DNA of 64,000 bases from Tautonia plasticadhaerens (GCF_007752535.1 NZ_CP036426.1:3720001-3784000), one strand, 5' to 3'; counted from the stretch's first letter, positions 43,610-52,738 are shown. Notes: generated from the letters alone by a model not told the origin. Translations and numbers: made by a program.

Positions 43610-44149
43610 ATGGGCCGGATGGTCCTGATCGTGGCGGCCGGGTGGGCCGCGCTGCTCTGCGGGTGCTTCGTCCTGGGGCTGGGCCCCGGCGGGGGAGGGG
43701 GGCACGGCGCGATCGGCTGGGGAGCGACCGCGGCCGGGGTGCTCGTCCATGCGTCGGCGGTGGCCGTCCTGCGGGTCGTCGGCCGTCGGGTCCGAGGGGC
43801 CGAGCGGTCCCATCCCCCCGCCTCGCCGGGCGGTCGGTTCGGCCCCCGGGCGGCCCGGAACGCCGACCGGGTCGTGCCGATCGCCGGCTCGGCCCCGCTG
43901 CTGCTCCTGCTCGCCGCCCTGACCGGCCCGACGGCCCGCCCGACCCCGCCCGGCGAGGCGGGCCTCGGGCACCTCGCCCTCTGCTCGGTGGCCCTCGGCT
44001 TCAACCTCGCCGCCCTCGCGATCGAGGTCGTCTCGATCCGATCCCAGCTCCGGTTGCTGCGCGACGCCTCCTCCCCGGCCGACCCCCCGGGCCCGACCCC
44101 CGACCGCCGATCGGTCGCCCCCGGCACGTCCCCGGGCCGGCCCCCCTGA
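43610..44149 (+). CDS. Membrane protein, 179 aa
   Basis: Four hydrophobic segments in two pairs: MVLIVAAGWAALLCGCFVLGLG and GWGATAAGVLVHASAVAVLRVVG, then RVVPIAGSAPLLLLLAAL and LGHLALCSVALGFNLAALAIEVV. A basic cytosolic loop (RRVRGAERSHPP) lies between the pairs, and a Pro-rich tail ends the protein. Divergent from the DHp gene, from which it is separated by the 18-bp inverted repeat. No known family. Confidence 0.72.
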   Translation: MGRMVLIVAAGWAALLCGCFVLGLGPGGGGGHGAIGWGATAAGVLVHASAVAVLRVVGRRVRGAERSHPPASPGGRFGPRAARNADRVVPIAGSAPLLLLLAALTGPTARPTPPGEAGLGHLALCSVALGFNLAALAIEVVSIRSQLRLLRDASSPADPPGPTPDRRSVAPGTSPGRPP

Positions 44150-44525
44150 TCGGGGCGGGAGGCCGGCCGGCCGATCGCCCCGGTCCCGCCCGTCACCCCG
44201 GGGACGCGGGCCCGAGCCGACGCGACTCGACGTGAGCCGGTGAAACTCCGATGGCGGATCCCGACCGCTTTGGACTACCATCCAGGGGCGAGGTCGCCCC
44301 CACCGGTCGGGTCCCCGAGGTCCCGGGCCGATCCCCGGCCCCTGGTCCCCGGTCGACGGCCCCCGGTCCCGAGGCCGACGGCGTCCGCCCGTCCTCGGTC
44401 CCGGCCCCGCCGACCCGGCCTCCGTCGCCCCGCCCCCCCGAGCCGGACCCGGCCTCGACGCCGATCCTCGATCCCGCCGCGCCCGACGCCGCGGGGACCC
44501 GCCGCACCCGGAGCGCCTCCCGCCG
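44150..44525. other. Intergenic region, nothing recognised
   Basis: 376 bases, GC- and Pro-codon-like, with several overlapping open frames of shadow composition running into the MFS gene. I see no promoter, hairpin or Shine-Dalgarno that would support a gene. The MFS gene may begin further upstream at an alternative codon, but no helix-forming sequence is lost with the chosen start. Confidence 0.4.
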
Positions 44526-45788
44526 ATGTCGCCCCTGCTGGTCATCGTCTCGATCGTCCTGGTCGATCTGCTCGGCTTCTCGCTGGTCATGCCGCTGTTG
44601 CCGAGGTATGCGGAGCTGTACGGCTTCGACGAGCGGATGATCGGCGCCCTGCTCGCCGCCTTCCCGCTCTGCCAGCTCGTCGCCGGGCCGGTGCTCGGCC
44701 GCCTGAGCGACCGCTACGGCCGCCGGCCGATCCTGCTGATCAGCCAGGTCGGCACGACGGCCTCCTTCCTGATGATCGGCCTGAGCGACTCCTTCGTCCT
44801 GATGCTGCTGGGCCGGATGCTCGACGGCTTCTCCGGCGGGAACATCCTGGTGGCCCAGGCGTACATCGCCGACGTGACGAAGCCGGAGGGGCGCTCCAGG
44901 GGGCTGGGGCTCATCGGCGCCGCCTTCGGCGTGGGGTTCGTGCTCGGCCCGCTGCTGGGGGGCGTGCTCGTCTCGCTGCCGATCGGCCCGACCTGGCAGC
45001 TCCGCCTGCCCTTCCTGGTGGCCGCCGGGTTCTCGACGGCCGCCTGGATCCTGACCATCTTCTGGCTGCCGGAATCCCGCCCCCCCGGGGAACGGGGGGG
45101 GCCGGACGCCTCCCGGGCCGCCGCGAGGGCCCCCAGCTGGCTGGGCGTCTTCCGGGCCCTGGGGGACCGCCGGGCCGGCCCCCTGGTGCTGCTGGGGGCC
45201 CTGCTCGTGCTCTCGTTCGCCAGCCTGGAGGGGACCTTCAGCCTGTTCCTGGAGCGTCGGATGGGCTGGTCGGCCGGGATCGCGGCCTACTGGTTCGCGG
45301 GCCTGGGGCTGGTCAGCGCCCTGATGCAGGGGGGGCTGATCCGCCGCCTCGTCCCCCGGTTCGGCGAGGCCCGGCTCATCCCCGCGGGGCTGCTCCTGCT
45401 GGCCGGGGGGCTGGCCGCGCTGGCCGTCTCCGACGAGGTCGCCGGCCTGGCCGCGGCCGTGCTGCTGGTCGGCCTCGGCCAGGGGATGGCGGCGCCGACG
45501 ATCTCGGGGCTGCTCTCCCGGGGCGTCCCCCCCGACCGCCAGGGCCGGATCTTCGGCGCCTTGCTCTCGGCCCAGACGCTCGCCCGGCTGGTGAACTACC
45601 AGGCCTCCAACGAGCTGCTCGGCCGCCTCGGCCCGGCCGCCCCCTACTGGCTCGGCGCCGCCATCGGCGGCCTCGCCCTGGCCCTCTGCCCCTGGGCGAT
45701 CCGGGCCTCGGGCAAGCCCGCCGACCCCCCGGACGAGTTCCCCCGGGCCGCCGTCCCCGCCGAGGAACCCGCCGCCCGGGATGCCTGA
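44526..45788 (+). CDS. MFS transporter, TetA/DHA1-like
   Basis: 420 residues with twelve predicted helices. The first helix SPLLVIVSIVLVDLLGFSLVMPLLPRYAE is typical of the TetA/MdtG branch. The loop 2-3 motif GRLSDRYGRRPILL is the classic MFS motif A, and motif C-like LIGAAFGVGFVLGPLLGG is in helix 5. A cytosolic Pro/Arg-rich loop separates the two halves (about 185-210). Helix 11 carries GLLSRGVPPDRQGRIFGALLSAQTLAR, a second motif A-like element. It probably exports small molecules using the proton gradient. Nothing indicates the substrate. The following gene is an ECF sigma factor on the same strand, 191 bases away. Confidence 0.9.
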   Translation: MSPLLVIVSIVLVDLLGFSLVMPLLPRYAELYGFDERMIGALLAAFPLCQLVAGPVLGRLSDRYGRRPILLISQVGTTASFLMIGLSDSFVLMLLGRMLDGFSGGNILVAQAYIADVTKPEGRSRGLGLIGAAFGVGFVLGPLLGGVLVSLPIGPTWQLRLPFLVAAGFSTAAWILTIFWLPESRPPGERGGPDASRAAARAPSWLGVFRALGDRRAGPLVLLGALLVLSFASLEGTFSLFLERRMGWSAGIAAYWFAGLGLVSALMQGGLIRRLVPRFGEARLIPAGLLLLAGGLAALAVSDEVAGLAAAVLLVGLGQGMAAPTISGLLSRGVPPDRQGRIFGALLSAQTLARLVNYQASNELLGRLGPAAPYWLGAAIGGLALALCPWAIRASGKPADPPDEFPRAAVPAEEPAARDA

Positions 45789-45979
45789 GCCCGAATCGCC
45801 GGCATGACGGTCCGTCCCCCGGCGTCGCAGGCGACCGGCCGGGCGGCCGTACGCCCGGCGATTCGGTCGCCGATCGTCGTCCGTCCGACAGTCGTCCGGG
45901 GAATCCGTCGCAATTCCCCGGGCCGGCGTGTAAGAAAAGGGGCGGCGTGTTGTGTCCCTCGGGTGGAGGGCGTTGGGCC

Positions 45980-46582
45980 TTGGCTGACTCTCCAGAAACC
46001 CGGCCGAGCCTGCTGGTCCGCCTCGGGTTACCCCGGGACGACCGGGCGTGGGAGGAGTTCGTGGAGCTGTACGGCCCGCTGGTCCGCCGACTGGCCCGGC
46101 GCAGCGGGTTGCAGGAGACCGACGCCGACGACCTGGCCCAGGACGTCTTCCGGGCCGTGGCCGGGGCGATCGACCGCTGGGATCCGGACCCCTCCCGGGG
46201 GTCGTTCCGGGCCTGGCTCTCCCGGATTTCCCGCAACCTGATCGTCAACCTGATCGCCGCCCGACGCCGGCACCCGGCCGGCACGGGGGCCGGGGGGACC
46301 GACATGGTGGCGATGCTCCACGCCCAGCCCTCCTCCGACGAGGACTCGGCCCTCTTCGACCTCGAATACCGCCGTCGCCTCTTCGCCCTGGCGGCCGATC
46401 GCGTCCGGGGCACCGTCCGGGGGGCCACCTGGCAGGCCTTCTGGAGGACCGGCGTCGAGGGCCAGGACGCCCGGGCCGTGGCCGAGGCGCTGGGCCTCAG
46501 CCCCGGCGCGGTCTACGTGGCGAGGAGCCGGGTCATGGCCCGGCTCCGTCGGGAGATCGAGGCCATCGAGGGGGACGGGTGA
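45980..46582 (+). CDS. ECF-type RNA polymerase sigma factor
   Basis: 200 residues from TTG 45980, chosen because ADSPETRPSLLVRLGLPRDDRAWEEF is the usual start of this planctomycete ECF family; GTG 45947 with AAGGGG upstream is an alternative. Region 2: YGPLVRRLARRSGLQETDADDLAQDVFRAVAGAIDRWDPDPSRGSFRAWLSRISRNLIVNLIAARRR. Region 4: VRGTVRGATWQAFWRTGVEGQDARAVAEALGLSPGAVYVARSRVMARLRREI. Both are complete. The following gene is a kinase whose N-terminus looks like an anti-sigma zinc finger, so regulation is probably through it. Planctomycete ECF groups next to Ser/Thr kinases are known. Confidence 0.9.
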   Translation: MADSPETRPSLLVRLGLPRDDRAWEEFVELYGPLVRRLARRSGLQETDADDLAQDVFRAVAGAIDRWDPDPSRGSFRAWLSRISRNLIVNLIAARRRHPAGTGAGGTDMVAMLHAQPSSDEDSALFDLEYRRRLFALAADRVRGTVRGATWQAFWRTGVEGQDARAVAEALGLSPGAVYVARSRVMARLRREIEAIEGDG

Positions 46583-46618
46583 GACCGCATTGCCTGGAAG
46601 ACACGCCTTCGGGTGGCT

Positions 46619-46721
46619 GGGGTCTCGCGGACGAGACCCCGGTCGCCGAGGCCACCGGACCGGGGTCTCGCGGACGAGACCCCGGCCACCCGACGGACCG
46701 GGGTCTCGCGGACGAGACCCC
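46619..46721. repeat. Three copies of a 22-bp palindrome
   Basis: Arms GGGGTCTCG and CGAGACCCC with loop CGGA occur at 46619-46640, 46662-46683 and 46700-46721; flanks (GGACC before, GGCCACC after) are also repeated in the last two. They sit between the ECF sigma stop and the kinase start, on a probable shared transcript, and could stack as hairpins that attenuate or stabilise the message, or bind a protein as DNA. Confidence 0.75.
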
Positions 46722-46810
46722 GGCCACCCGAACGTGATTGATTCAGGCGATTCCGTATGTGACGCCCCGCCCGCCGAGGACGCCGACGACCCAGGACGAG
46801 GAACCGCGCC

Positions 46811-49800
46811 ATGCCGACCTGCCCCCTCGACGGCGACCCCGGCCGCCTCAACCTGCTGCTCTCCGGCGACCTGCCCGAGGCCGAGCAGGCCGAGCTGGCC
46901 GACCATCTCGAAGCCTGCGAGCCCTGCCGCAAGGCCCTCGACGCCCTCTCGGCCCGCAGCGGCCTCTGGGAGGACCTCGCCCTGCTCCGGGACCCGGCGC
47001 CGGACTCGGACCCCGAGCTGGAGATCCGGGACGCCGAGGCCGAGGCCGTCGCCCTGCTCGAGCCGGCCGACGCCCCTGAGGCCCTCGGCCGGCTCGGCCG
47101 CTACGACGTGCTCCGGGTGGTCGGCCGGGGGGGGATGGGCGTGGTCTTCCAGGCGGTCGACCGCTCGCTCGACCGCCCGGTGGCGATCAAGATCCTCGCC
47201 CCCGCCCTGGCCGCCACCGGCGCCGCCCGCCGCCGGTTCGCCCGGGAGGCGAAGGCCGCCGCGGCGGTCGTCCACGAGCATGTGGTGACGATCCACGCCG
47301 TCGACGCCACCCCGAGGGGCATCCCCTATCTCGTGATGGAGTACGTCGACGGCCGGTCGGCCCAGGCCCTCGTCGACGGCGATCGGGCCCCCGAACTGGC
47401 CGAGATCCTCCGGATCGGCTCCCAGGCCGCCCGGGGGCTGGCCGCCGCCCACGCCCAGGGGCTGATCCACCGCGACATCAAGCCGGCCAACCTGCTGCTG
47501 GAGGACGGCGTCGAGCGGGTCAAGCTCACCGACTTCGGCCTCGCCCGGGCCGTCGACGACGCCTCCATGACCCAGACGGGCGTCGTCGCCGGGACCCCGC
47601 AATACATGTCCCCCGAGCAGGCCCGGGGCGACCCGGTCGACCACCGGACCGACCTCTTCAGCCTCGGCAGCGTCCTGTATGCCCTCTGCACCGGCCGGGC
47701 CCCGTTCCGGGGCAGCTCCAGCCTGGGGACCCTGAGGCGCGTCAGCGAGCAGGACCCCGAGCCGATCGCCTCGCACAACCCCGAGATCCCCGCCTGGCTC
47801 GCCACGATCGTCTCCCGGCTCCAGGCCAAGGCCCCGGCCGACCGCTACCGGTCGGCCGACGAGGTGGCCGACCTGCTCGGCCGCTGCCTCGCCCACGTCC
47901 GGCAGCCCGCCACGGTCCCCCTCCCGGCCGGGCTCGCCCGACGGCCCGGGAGACGCCGAGTCGCCGCCCTGGGCACCCTCGCGGCCTGCGTGCTCCTGCT
48001 CGCCTCGCTGGCCCACTCCGACGTCCGGGCCGCCGCCCAGGAGGCCGCCGACTCCCTCGCCGTCGTCCTCCGCCTGAAGACCCCCTCCGGCGTCCTCGTC
48101 ATCGAGACCGACGACCCCGGCGTCTCGATCCGCCTCGACGGCTCGGACCTGATCGTCGCCGGCGCCGGGGTGAAGGAGCTGAAGCTCGACGTCGGCCCGC
48201 ACAGCGTCGAGGCGATCCGCGACGGCGAAGTCATCCGCGAGGAACTCGTCACCATCACCCGGGGGGACCGCACGCTCCTCTCCATCCGTCGCGAAGGTGA
48301 AGGGAGGCTGGAGACGGCGGAGACCGTCGGGCGACAGGACCCGATCGATGAAGTCATCTCCTCCATGTCGGCCCGGCCCCCGACCATGGAGGAGTATCGG
48401 GCCAACCCGGGGTTGATGGGCAGCTCCATTCCCCGGGAGAAGACGAGGCGGCCGGGCGACGGCGCGATGGATCGAGGAATGGCGTCGGACCTCCTGTACC
48501 CGGGCCTGAGGTTCGCCCCCCCTCGGGGGGCCGGCCGCTTCTCGACCGAACCGCAAGAGCCCGGGACGGATTCCCCGGAGACGGCGGCCCGACGCCTCGC
48601 CGAGGCGCTGGAACGCCTCCCGGCCGAGCCCACCGAGGACGACGGCCGCACCCGGATGCAGATTTACCTGAGGGATCTCCAGGGGGACCGGGTGACGCTC
48701 ATCGCCGACGAGCCGATCCGGGGGCTGACCCGCACCTCGACGCCCACCTGGTCCCCCGACGGGACCCGGATCGCCTTCCACGCGACCCCGGACAACGACG
48801 GGTCCCGCTCCCAGATCCTTTTCCTCCAGGCCGAGGACGGCTGGCCGGTCGTCCGCGCGTTCGCGCATCAGGGGATCAGCAGCCCGAACTTCTCCCCCGA
48901 CGGCCGTACCATCGCCTATCTCAAGTGGTCCGGCCCCGACTCCGGCACCTGGCTGATGCAGTCCGACGGCTCGGGCAGCCGCCGGGTCGCCGACTTCGGC
49001 TCCCCCTACTGGTCGCCCGACGGCACCCGGCTGATGCTCCATCCCTTCTCCGAGCAGCCGACCCGGACCCGGGTCCACGACCTCAGGACCGGGGAGGAGG
49101 AGATCATCCAGGTCGACGGATTCGAGATGATCTCCTGGCCGAGCTGGGTCGATGCCGACACGGTCGTGGCGACCCTGAACACCGGCGCGGACAAGGACGA
49201 CGAGCGGCTCGTCCTGCTGGACGTGACCGACCCGAGCGACTCAAAGGTCGTCCGGGTGCTCTGGGAGCGGGGCCCGGACCAGGACGTCGTCCCGCGATGG
49301 CCGGCCATGCGCCCCTCGACGGGCGAGTTCTTCTTCGCCGGCGTGGTGCAGGAGCCGGATCTGCGGAACCTCTACCGCCTCTTACCCGACGAGTCTCCCC
49401 TGGCCGTCCCGATGCAGCCCGAACCCCGGGAAGACCACCTCGGCGAACTCGCCTTCTCCCCCGACGGGCGCTACCTCCTCTTCAACGCCAATCGCCGCGA
49501 CCGCCAGTTGGTTGAGCGGCTCCGGGAGGGCGAGGAAGAGGCCCTGATCGGCCGCGGGCGGGGCGTGCCGATCTCTCCCCTGGGCTACTCAGAACTCGTG
49601 CCCGAGCCGACCCCGGCCGAGGAAGTCCACCGCCTTGCCGAGGCCCTGAAGATCCACCCGGCCCAGCCCAGCGAGGACCGGCAGATGGGCCAGCAGCCGA
49701 ATTACCGGATGCAGCTTTATATGAAGGATCTCCGGGGAGGAGAGGTCACGCTCGTCGCCGACGAGCCGCTCACCGGATACCCCGACTCCTTCTCCCCGGT

Positions 49801-51604
49801 CTGGTCCCCGGACGGGACCCGGATCGCCTTCCACGCGGGCAAGACCTTCCGGTGGACGGACTCCGAGCTGTTCGTGCTGGAGGCCCCGGACGGCCGGCCG
49901 GCCGTCACCTCGCTGGGTGCGGGCAGCAGCCCCTCCTGGTCCCCGGACGGGACCCGGATCGCCTTCCTCCGCTGGGAGGAGTTCGATTCCGACGCCAACC
50001 CGGTCAACGGGGCCTGGGTGATGGACGCCGACGGCTCGGACCGCCGCCGGGTCGCCGACCGAGGGGCCCCGTTCTGGTCCCCCGGCGGGGGCAAGCTGCT
50101 GATCAACCCCATGCCGGAACCCGGCCCGATCCGCATCTTCAACCTCGAGCGCGGCAGCGAGCTGGAGGTCAAGGTCGAGGGCCTGCAATTCATCTCCTGG
50201 CCGCGCTGGGCCGACGACGAGACGCTGGTGGCGACCCTCAACACCTCCCGGGCCGCCGGCGACGAGCGGCTGGTCCTGCTCGACGTGAACGACCCCCCGA
50301 ACGCGACCCTCAAGCGGATCCTCTGGCAACGGGGGCCGGGCCAGGATCTCCTGCCCCGCTGGCCCATGGTCGGGGAAGTCCCCGGGAACTACTTCTTCAT
50401 CGGCGTGGGAGAAGGGAACACGAGGGGCATCTACCGGGTGCTGCGCGGGGAGCCCGGCCCGCCCGCCCCGGCCGAGACGGTCGACGCCACCCGTCACGAC
50501 GGCAAGGGGGGCCTCTCCATCTCTCCCGACGGCCGTTACCTCCTCTTCAACGCCAACCGCCCCGACCGGGCCGGGGCGGGGCGGAAACCCGAGCCAGAGG
50601 AGGAGCTGGGGGCCGCCATCCGGGCCGCCCCCGACCTCAATCTCATCTTGCCCGACCCGGTCGAGGAGGCCGACCGCCTCGCCCAGGCGCTGCGACGCAG
50701 CCCGGTCGAGCCGAGCGAGGCCGACGGCCGCACCCGGATGCAGATCTACATGCGTGATCTGGAGACCGGCGAGGTCACGTTGATCGCCGACGAGTCGCTC
50801 ACGGGGCTGGCCGTCTCCGTCATCCCCGACTGGTCCCCGGACGGCCGCCGGATCGCCTTCCACGCCAACCCCGACTTCAACTATCGGCGTTCCCAGATGT
50901 TCGCCCTGGAGGCCCGGGACGGCCGACGGACGCTGACCCCGCTCGGTCCGGGGGACAGCCCCAATTACTCCCCGGACGGGACCCTGATCGCCTTCGCCCA
51001 GTGGCACGGCTCCGGCCCCGATCCCGGCGTCTGGCTGATGGACGCCGAAGGCGGCGACCGCCGCCGCGTGTCCGACGTCGGCGCCCCGTACTGGTCCCCC
51101 TCGGGCGAAAAACTCCTGATCCACGACTTCTCCGACCCCACCTCGAGCCGCATCAAGGACCTCGCCACCCGGCATGAGGAGGTGGTCCGGGTCGCCGGGT
51201 TCGAGTTCGTCTCCTGGCCGAGCTGGGTCGACGAGCGGACGCTGGTGGCCCCCATCAGCACCGGCAAATCGTCGGCCGACGATCGGCTGGTCCTGCTGGA
51301 CATCTCCAACCCGTCCCATGCCGAGATCACCCGGGTGCTCTGCGAGCGTGGCCCCGATCAGGACGTCGTCCCCCGATGGCCCCTGAAGCGGGCTTCGATG
51401 GAGGAATACCTCTTCGTCGGCGTGGAGGGGTCGACGCCGGGGGACCGGGGCGACCTCCGGAACCTCTACCGACTGTCGCCCGACCGGCCCGACCGGGCCG
51501 TCCCGGTGCAGGACCAGGGCCATCGAGACCTGCTCGGCGGACTTTCCTTCTCCCCCGACGGGCGCTACCTCCTCTTCAACGCCAACCGGCCCGATCGCCG
51601 ATAG
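46811..51604 (+). CDS. Giant Ser/Thr kinase with anti-sigma-like zinc finger and triple propeller
   Basis: 1597 residues. Order: (1) residues 1-45 resemble an anti-sigma zinc finger, LADHLEACEPCRKAL with His32-x3-Cys36-x2-Cys39 and Cys4. (2) Kinase domain about 97-362: GRGGMGVVFQ, Lys127 in VAIK, His220-Arg-Asp222 in HRDIKPAN, Asp241-Phe-Gly, APE-like MSPEQA; all catalytic residues are present. (3) One membrane helix (about 385-403). (4) A PEGA-like domain (about 425-495). (5) Three long tandem modules, each about 310-320 residues, starting near 590, 936 and 1284, with TolB/WD40-like blades (WSPDGTRIAFHA, FSPDGRYLLFNANR). The propellers are outside the cell if the single helix holds, the kinase inside. 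It probably senses an external ligand and signals to the upstream sigma factor; the pairing is inference. Confidence 0.92.
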   Translation: MPTCPLDGDPGRLNLLLSGDLPEAEQAELADHLEACEPCRKALDALSARSGLWEDLALLRDPAPDSDPELEIRDAEAEAVALLEPADAPEALGRLGRYDVLRVVGRGGMGVVFQAVDRSLDRPVAIKILAPALAATGAARRRFAREAKAAAAVVHEHVVTIHAVDATPRGIPYLVMEYVDGRSAQALVDGDRAPELAEILRIGSQAARGLAAAHAQGLIHRDIKPANLLLEDGVERVKLTDFGLARAVDDASMTQTGVVAGTPQYMSPEQARGDPVDHRTDLFSLGSVLYALCTGRAPFRGSSSLGTLRRVSEQDPEPIASHNPEIPAWLATIVSRLQAKAPADRYRSADEVADLLGRCLAHVRQPATVPLPAGLARRPGRRRVAALGTLAACVLLLASLAHSDVRAAAQEAADSLAVVLRLKTPSGVLVIETDDPGVSIRLDGSDLIVAGAGVKELKLDVGPHSVEAIRDGEVIREELVTITRGDRTLLSIRREGEGRLETAETVGRQDPIDEVISSMSARPPTMEEYRANPGLMGSSIPREKTRRPGDGAMDRGMASDLLYPGLRFAPPRGAGRFSTEPQEPGTDSPETAARRLAEALERLPAEPTEDDGRTRMQIYLRDLQGDRVTLIADEPIRGLTRTSTPTWSPDGTRIAFHATPDNDGSRSQILFLQAEDGWPVVRAFAHQGISSPNFSPDGRTIAYLKWSGPDSGTWLMQSDGSGSRRVADFGSPYWSPDGTRLMLHPFSEQPTRTRVHDLRTGEEEIIQVDGFEMISWPSWVDADTVVATLNTGADKDDERLVLLDVTDPSDSKVVRVLWERGPDQDVVPRWPAMRPSTGEFFFAGVVQEPDLRNLYRLLPDESPLAVPMQPEPREDHLGELAFSPDGRYLLFNANRRDRQLVERLREGEEEALIGRGRGVPISPLGYSELVPEPTPAEEVHRLAEALKIHPAQPSEDRQMGQQPNYRMQLYMKDLRGGEVTLVADEPLTGYPDSFSPVWSPDGTRIAFHAGKTFRWTDSELFVLEAPDGRPAVTSLGAGSSPSWSPDGTRIAFLRWEEFDSDANPVNGAWVMDADGSDRRRVADRGAPFWSPGGGKLLINPMPEPGPIRIFNLERGSELEVKVEGLQFISWPRWADDETLVATLNTSRAAGDERLVLLDVNDPPNATLKRILWQRGPGQDLLPRWPMVGEVPGNYFFIGVGEGNTRGIYRVLRGEPGPPAPAETVDATRHDGKGGLSISPDGRYLLFNANRPDRAGAGRKPEPEEELGAAIRAAPDLNLILPDPVEEADRLAQALRRSPVEPSEADGRTRMQIYMRDLETGEVTLIADESLTGLAVSVIPDWSPDGRRIAFHANPDFNYRRSQMFALEARDGRRTLTPLGPGDSPNYSPDGTLIAFAQWHGSGPDPGVWLMDAEGGDRRRVSDVGAPYWSPSGEKLLIHDFSDPTSSRIKDLATRHEEVVRVAGFEFVSWPSWVDERTLVAPISTGKSSADDRLVLLDISNPSHAEITRVLCERGPDQDVVPRWPLKRASMEEYLFVGVEGSTPGDRGDLRNLYRLSPDRPDRAVPVQDQGHRDLLGGLSFSPDGRYLLFNANRPDRR
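48580..51601 (+). repeat. Three tandem ~1-kb coding modules in the kinase gene
   Basis: Module 1 begins near 48580, module 2 near 49617, module 3 near 50661. Each starts with RLAEAL-type sequence, MQ(I/L)Y(L/M)(R/K)DL, VTL(I/V)ADE, has the same six blade-like elements, and ends GRYLLFNANR. Linkers between modules are 30-40 residues. The modules differ at many positions, so the duplication is old and the DNA is only partly alike. Confidence 0.85.
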
Positions 51605-51643
51605 CGGGCGGCGCGAGGGCGGTCCCCCCGGGCGCTCGGCCGG

Positions 51644-51704
51644 TTGATTTGCGGGGGCCTCGCCGGTAGCTTCGGTGGTCTCGATCGAAGACCCCCACCG
51701 AAGC
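51644..51704 (+). promoter_or_regulatory. Weak promoter and hairpin before RidA-like gene
   Basis: TTGATT (51644-51649), 17 bases, TAGCTT (51667-51672) is a poor but well-spaced pair. Overlapping it, GCTTCGGTGG and CCACCGAAGC (51669-51704) form a hairpin with further GGTCT/AGACC pairs. It can also act as terminator of the kinase message. Confidence 0.35.
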
Positions 51705-51729
51705 CCCCGACCCGAGGGACCGAACGACC

Positions 51730-52191
51730 ATGGGAGCCGACGCCCGGATCCAGGAACTGAAGCTGGAGCTGCCCCCCGCCCCCAAGCCGGTCGCCACGTA
51801 CGTGACCGCCCTCCGGCAGGGGGACCTGCTGTACGTCTCGGGGCACGGCCCGCTCAAGGCCGACGGGACGCTGATCACCGGCAAGGTCGGCGCCGAGCTG
51901 GACCTGGAGGCCGGCAGGGCCGCCGCCCGGCAGGTCGGCCTGGCGATCCTGGCCACGTTGAAGTCGCACCTCGGCTCGCTCGACAAGGTGACGCGGCTGG
52001 TCAAGTCGCTCGGCCTGGTCAACTGCACCGCCGAGTTCGCCCAGCAGCCGCAGGTCATCAACGGCTACTCCGACCTGATGAAGGAGGTCTTCGGCGACCT
52101 CGGCGTCGGCACCCGGAGCGCCGTCGGCACCAACGCCCTGCCGGGGAACATCGCCGTCGAGATCGAGGCCATCTTCCAGGTGGCCGACTGA
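51730..52191 (+). CDS. RidA/YjgF-family protein
   Basis: 153 residues, the length of the RidA-like group with a longer N-terminus. Family blocks: GDLLYVSGHGPLKADGT, GKVGAELDLEAGRAAARQVGLAILATLKSHLGSLDKVTRLVKSLGLVN and the C-terminal GTRSAVGTNALPGNIAVEIEAIF, with Arg129 in the position of the substrate-carboxylate-binding Arg of RidA. True RidA deaminates 2-aminoacrylate and other reactive enamines. The TNALPGN sequence instead of the usual AALPxN suggests a related subgroup, so substrate is unsure. ATG has GAGGGA upstream. Confidence 0.88.
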   Translation: MGADARIQELKLELPPAPKPVATYVTALRQGDLLYVSGHGPLKADGTLITGKVGAELDLEAGRAAARQVGLAILATLKSHLGSLDKVTRLVKSLGLVNCTAEFAQQPQVINGYSDLMKEVFGDLGVGTRSAVGTNALPGNIAVEIEAIFQVAD

Positions 52192-52227
52192 CCCGCCCCG
52201 GTCGCCCGACGGGCCCGAGGTGCCCGA

Positions 52228-52364
52228 CTCCGACCCGCTCCCCCGCGCGGGGGAGAGGGCGGGCGAAGCCCGGGTGAGGGGGGCTCGGACGGTTCGCAAG
52301 GCCAGGAGGTCGCTCGAAGACCCCTCATCCCGACCCTCTCCCCGCAGGCGGAGAGAGGGGGTCG
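52228..52364 (+). repeat. Dispersed two-hairpin repeat, single intergenic copy
   Basis: Same unit as at 38063, more diverged: CTCCGACCCGCTCCCCCGC ... GGGGGAGAGGGCGGGCGAAG, 37-base spacer, CCCCTCATCCCGACCCTCTC ... GGAGAGAGGGGG. It lies in the 316-base gap between the RidA-like gene and the 76-residue gene; the rest of the gap has no gene. Confidence 0.75.
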
Positions 52365-52507
52365 GATTTGCGCCCCAAACCCCGGACGGCTGCCCGGGGG
52401 CCAGCAAGGGGCCTGGGTCGAGCCGGCAGGCCGCACGGAGGACGTGTCCTGCCGCCGAGACGCCGCACCGATCGATCGATGCTATGTCAAATTGTTGAGA
52501 AAGTCCC

Positions 52508-52738
52508 ATGAACGACCCCCGGGAATTCCAGTACGTCATCCTCGACTACAACGGCGTCAGCTGGCTCGTCCGCGACAATGCCACCGAGCGGGGCCCCGGC
52601 CTCCCCTCGCTGCTGGCCGACGGCTGGAAGCCGGTCCGGGAGACGCCCTTCCACAGCGAAAGCTCGGTGACGCCCTACGTCCTGATCCTGCTCGAACGCG
52701 ACCACAAGGACCGCGGCAGCGGCTTCGGCTTCGCCTGA
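52508..52738 (+). CDS. Small conserved hypothetical protein, 76 aa
   Basis: A soluble small protein with ordered sequence FQYVILDYNGVSWLVRDNATERG and PSLLADGWKPVRETPFHSESSV, then PYVLILLERDHKD. The beta-alpha-beta pattern with the WKPV turn recalls DUF4177-like folds. As I recall, near-identical small proteins are common in Isosphaeraceae. ATG follows a purine-rich GAGAAAG. No partner evident; the downstream gene starts 42 bases on. Confidence 0.7.
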   Translation: MNDPREFQYVILDYNGVSWLVRDNATERGPGLPSLLADGWKPVRETPFHSESSVTPYVLILLERDHKDRGSGFGFA

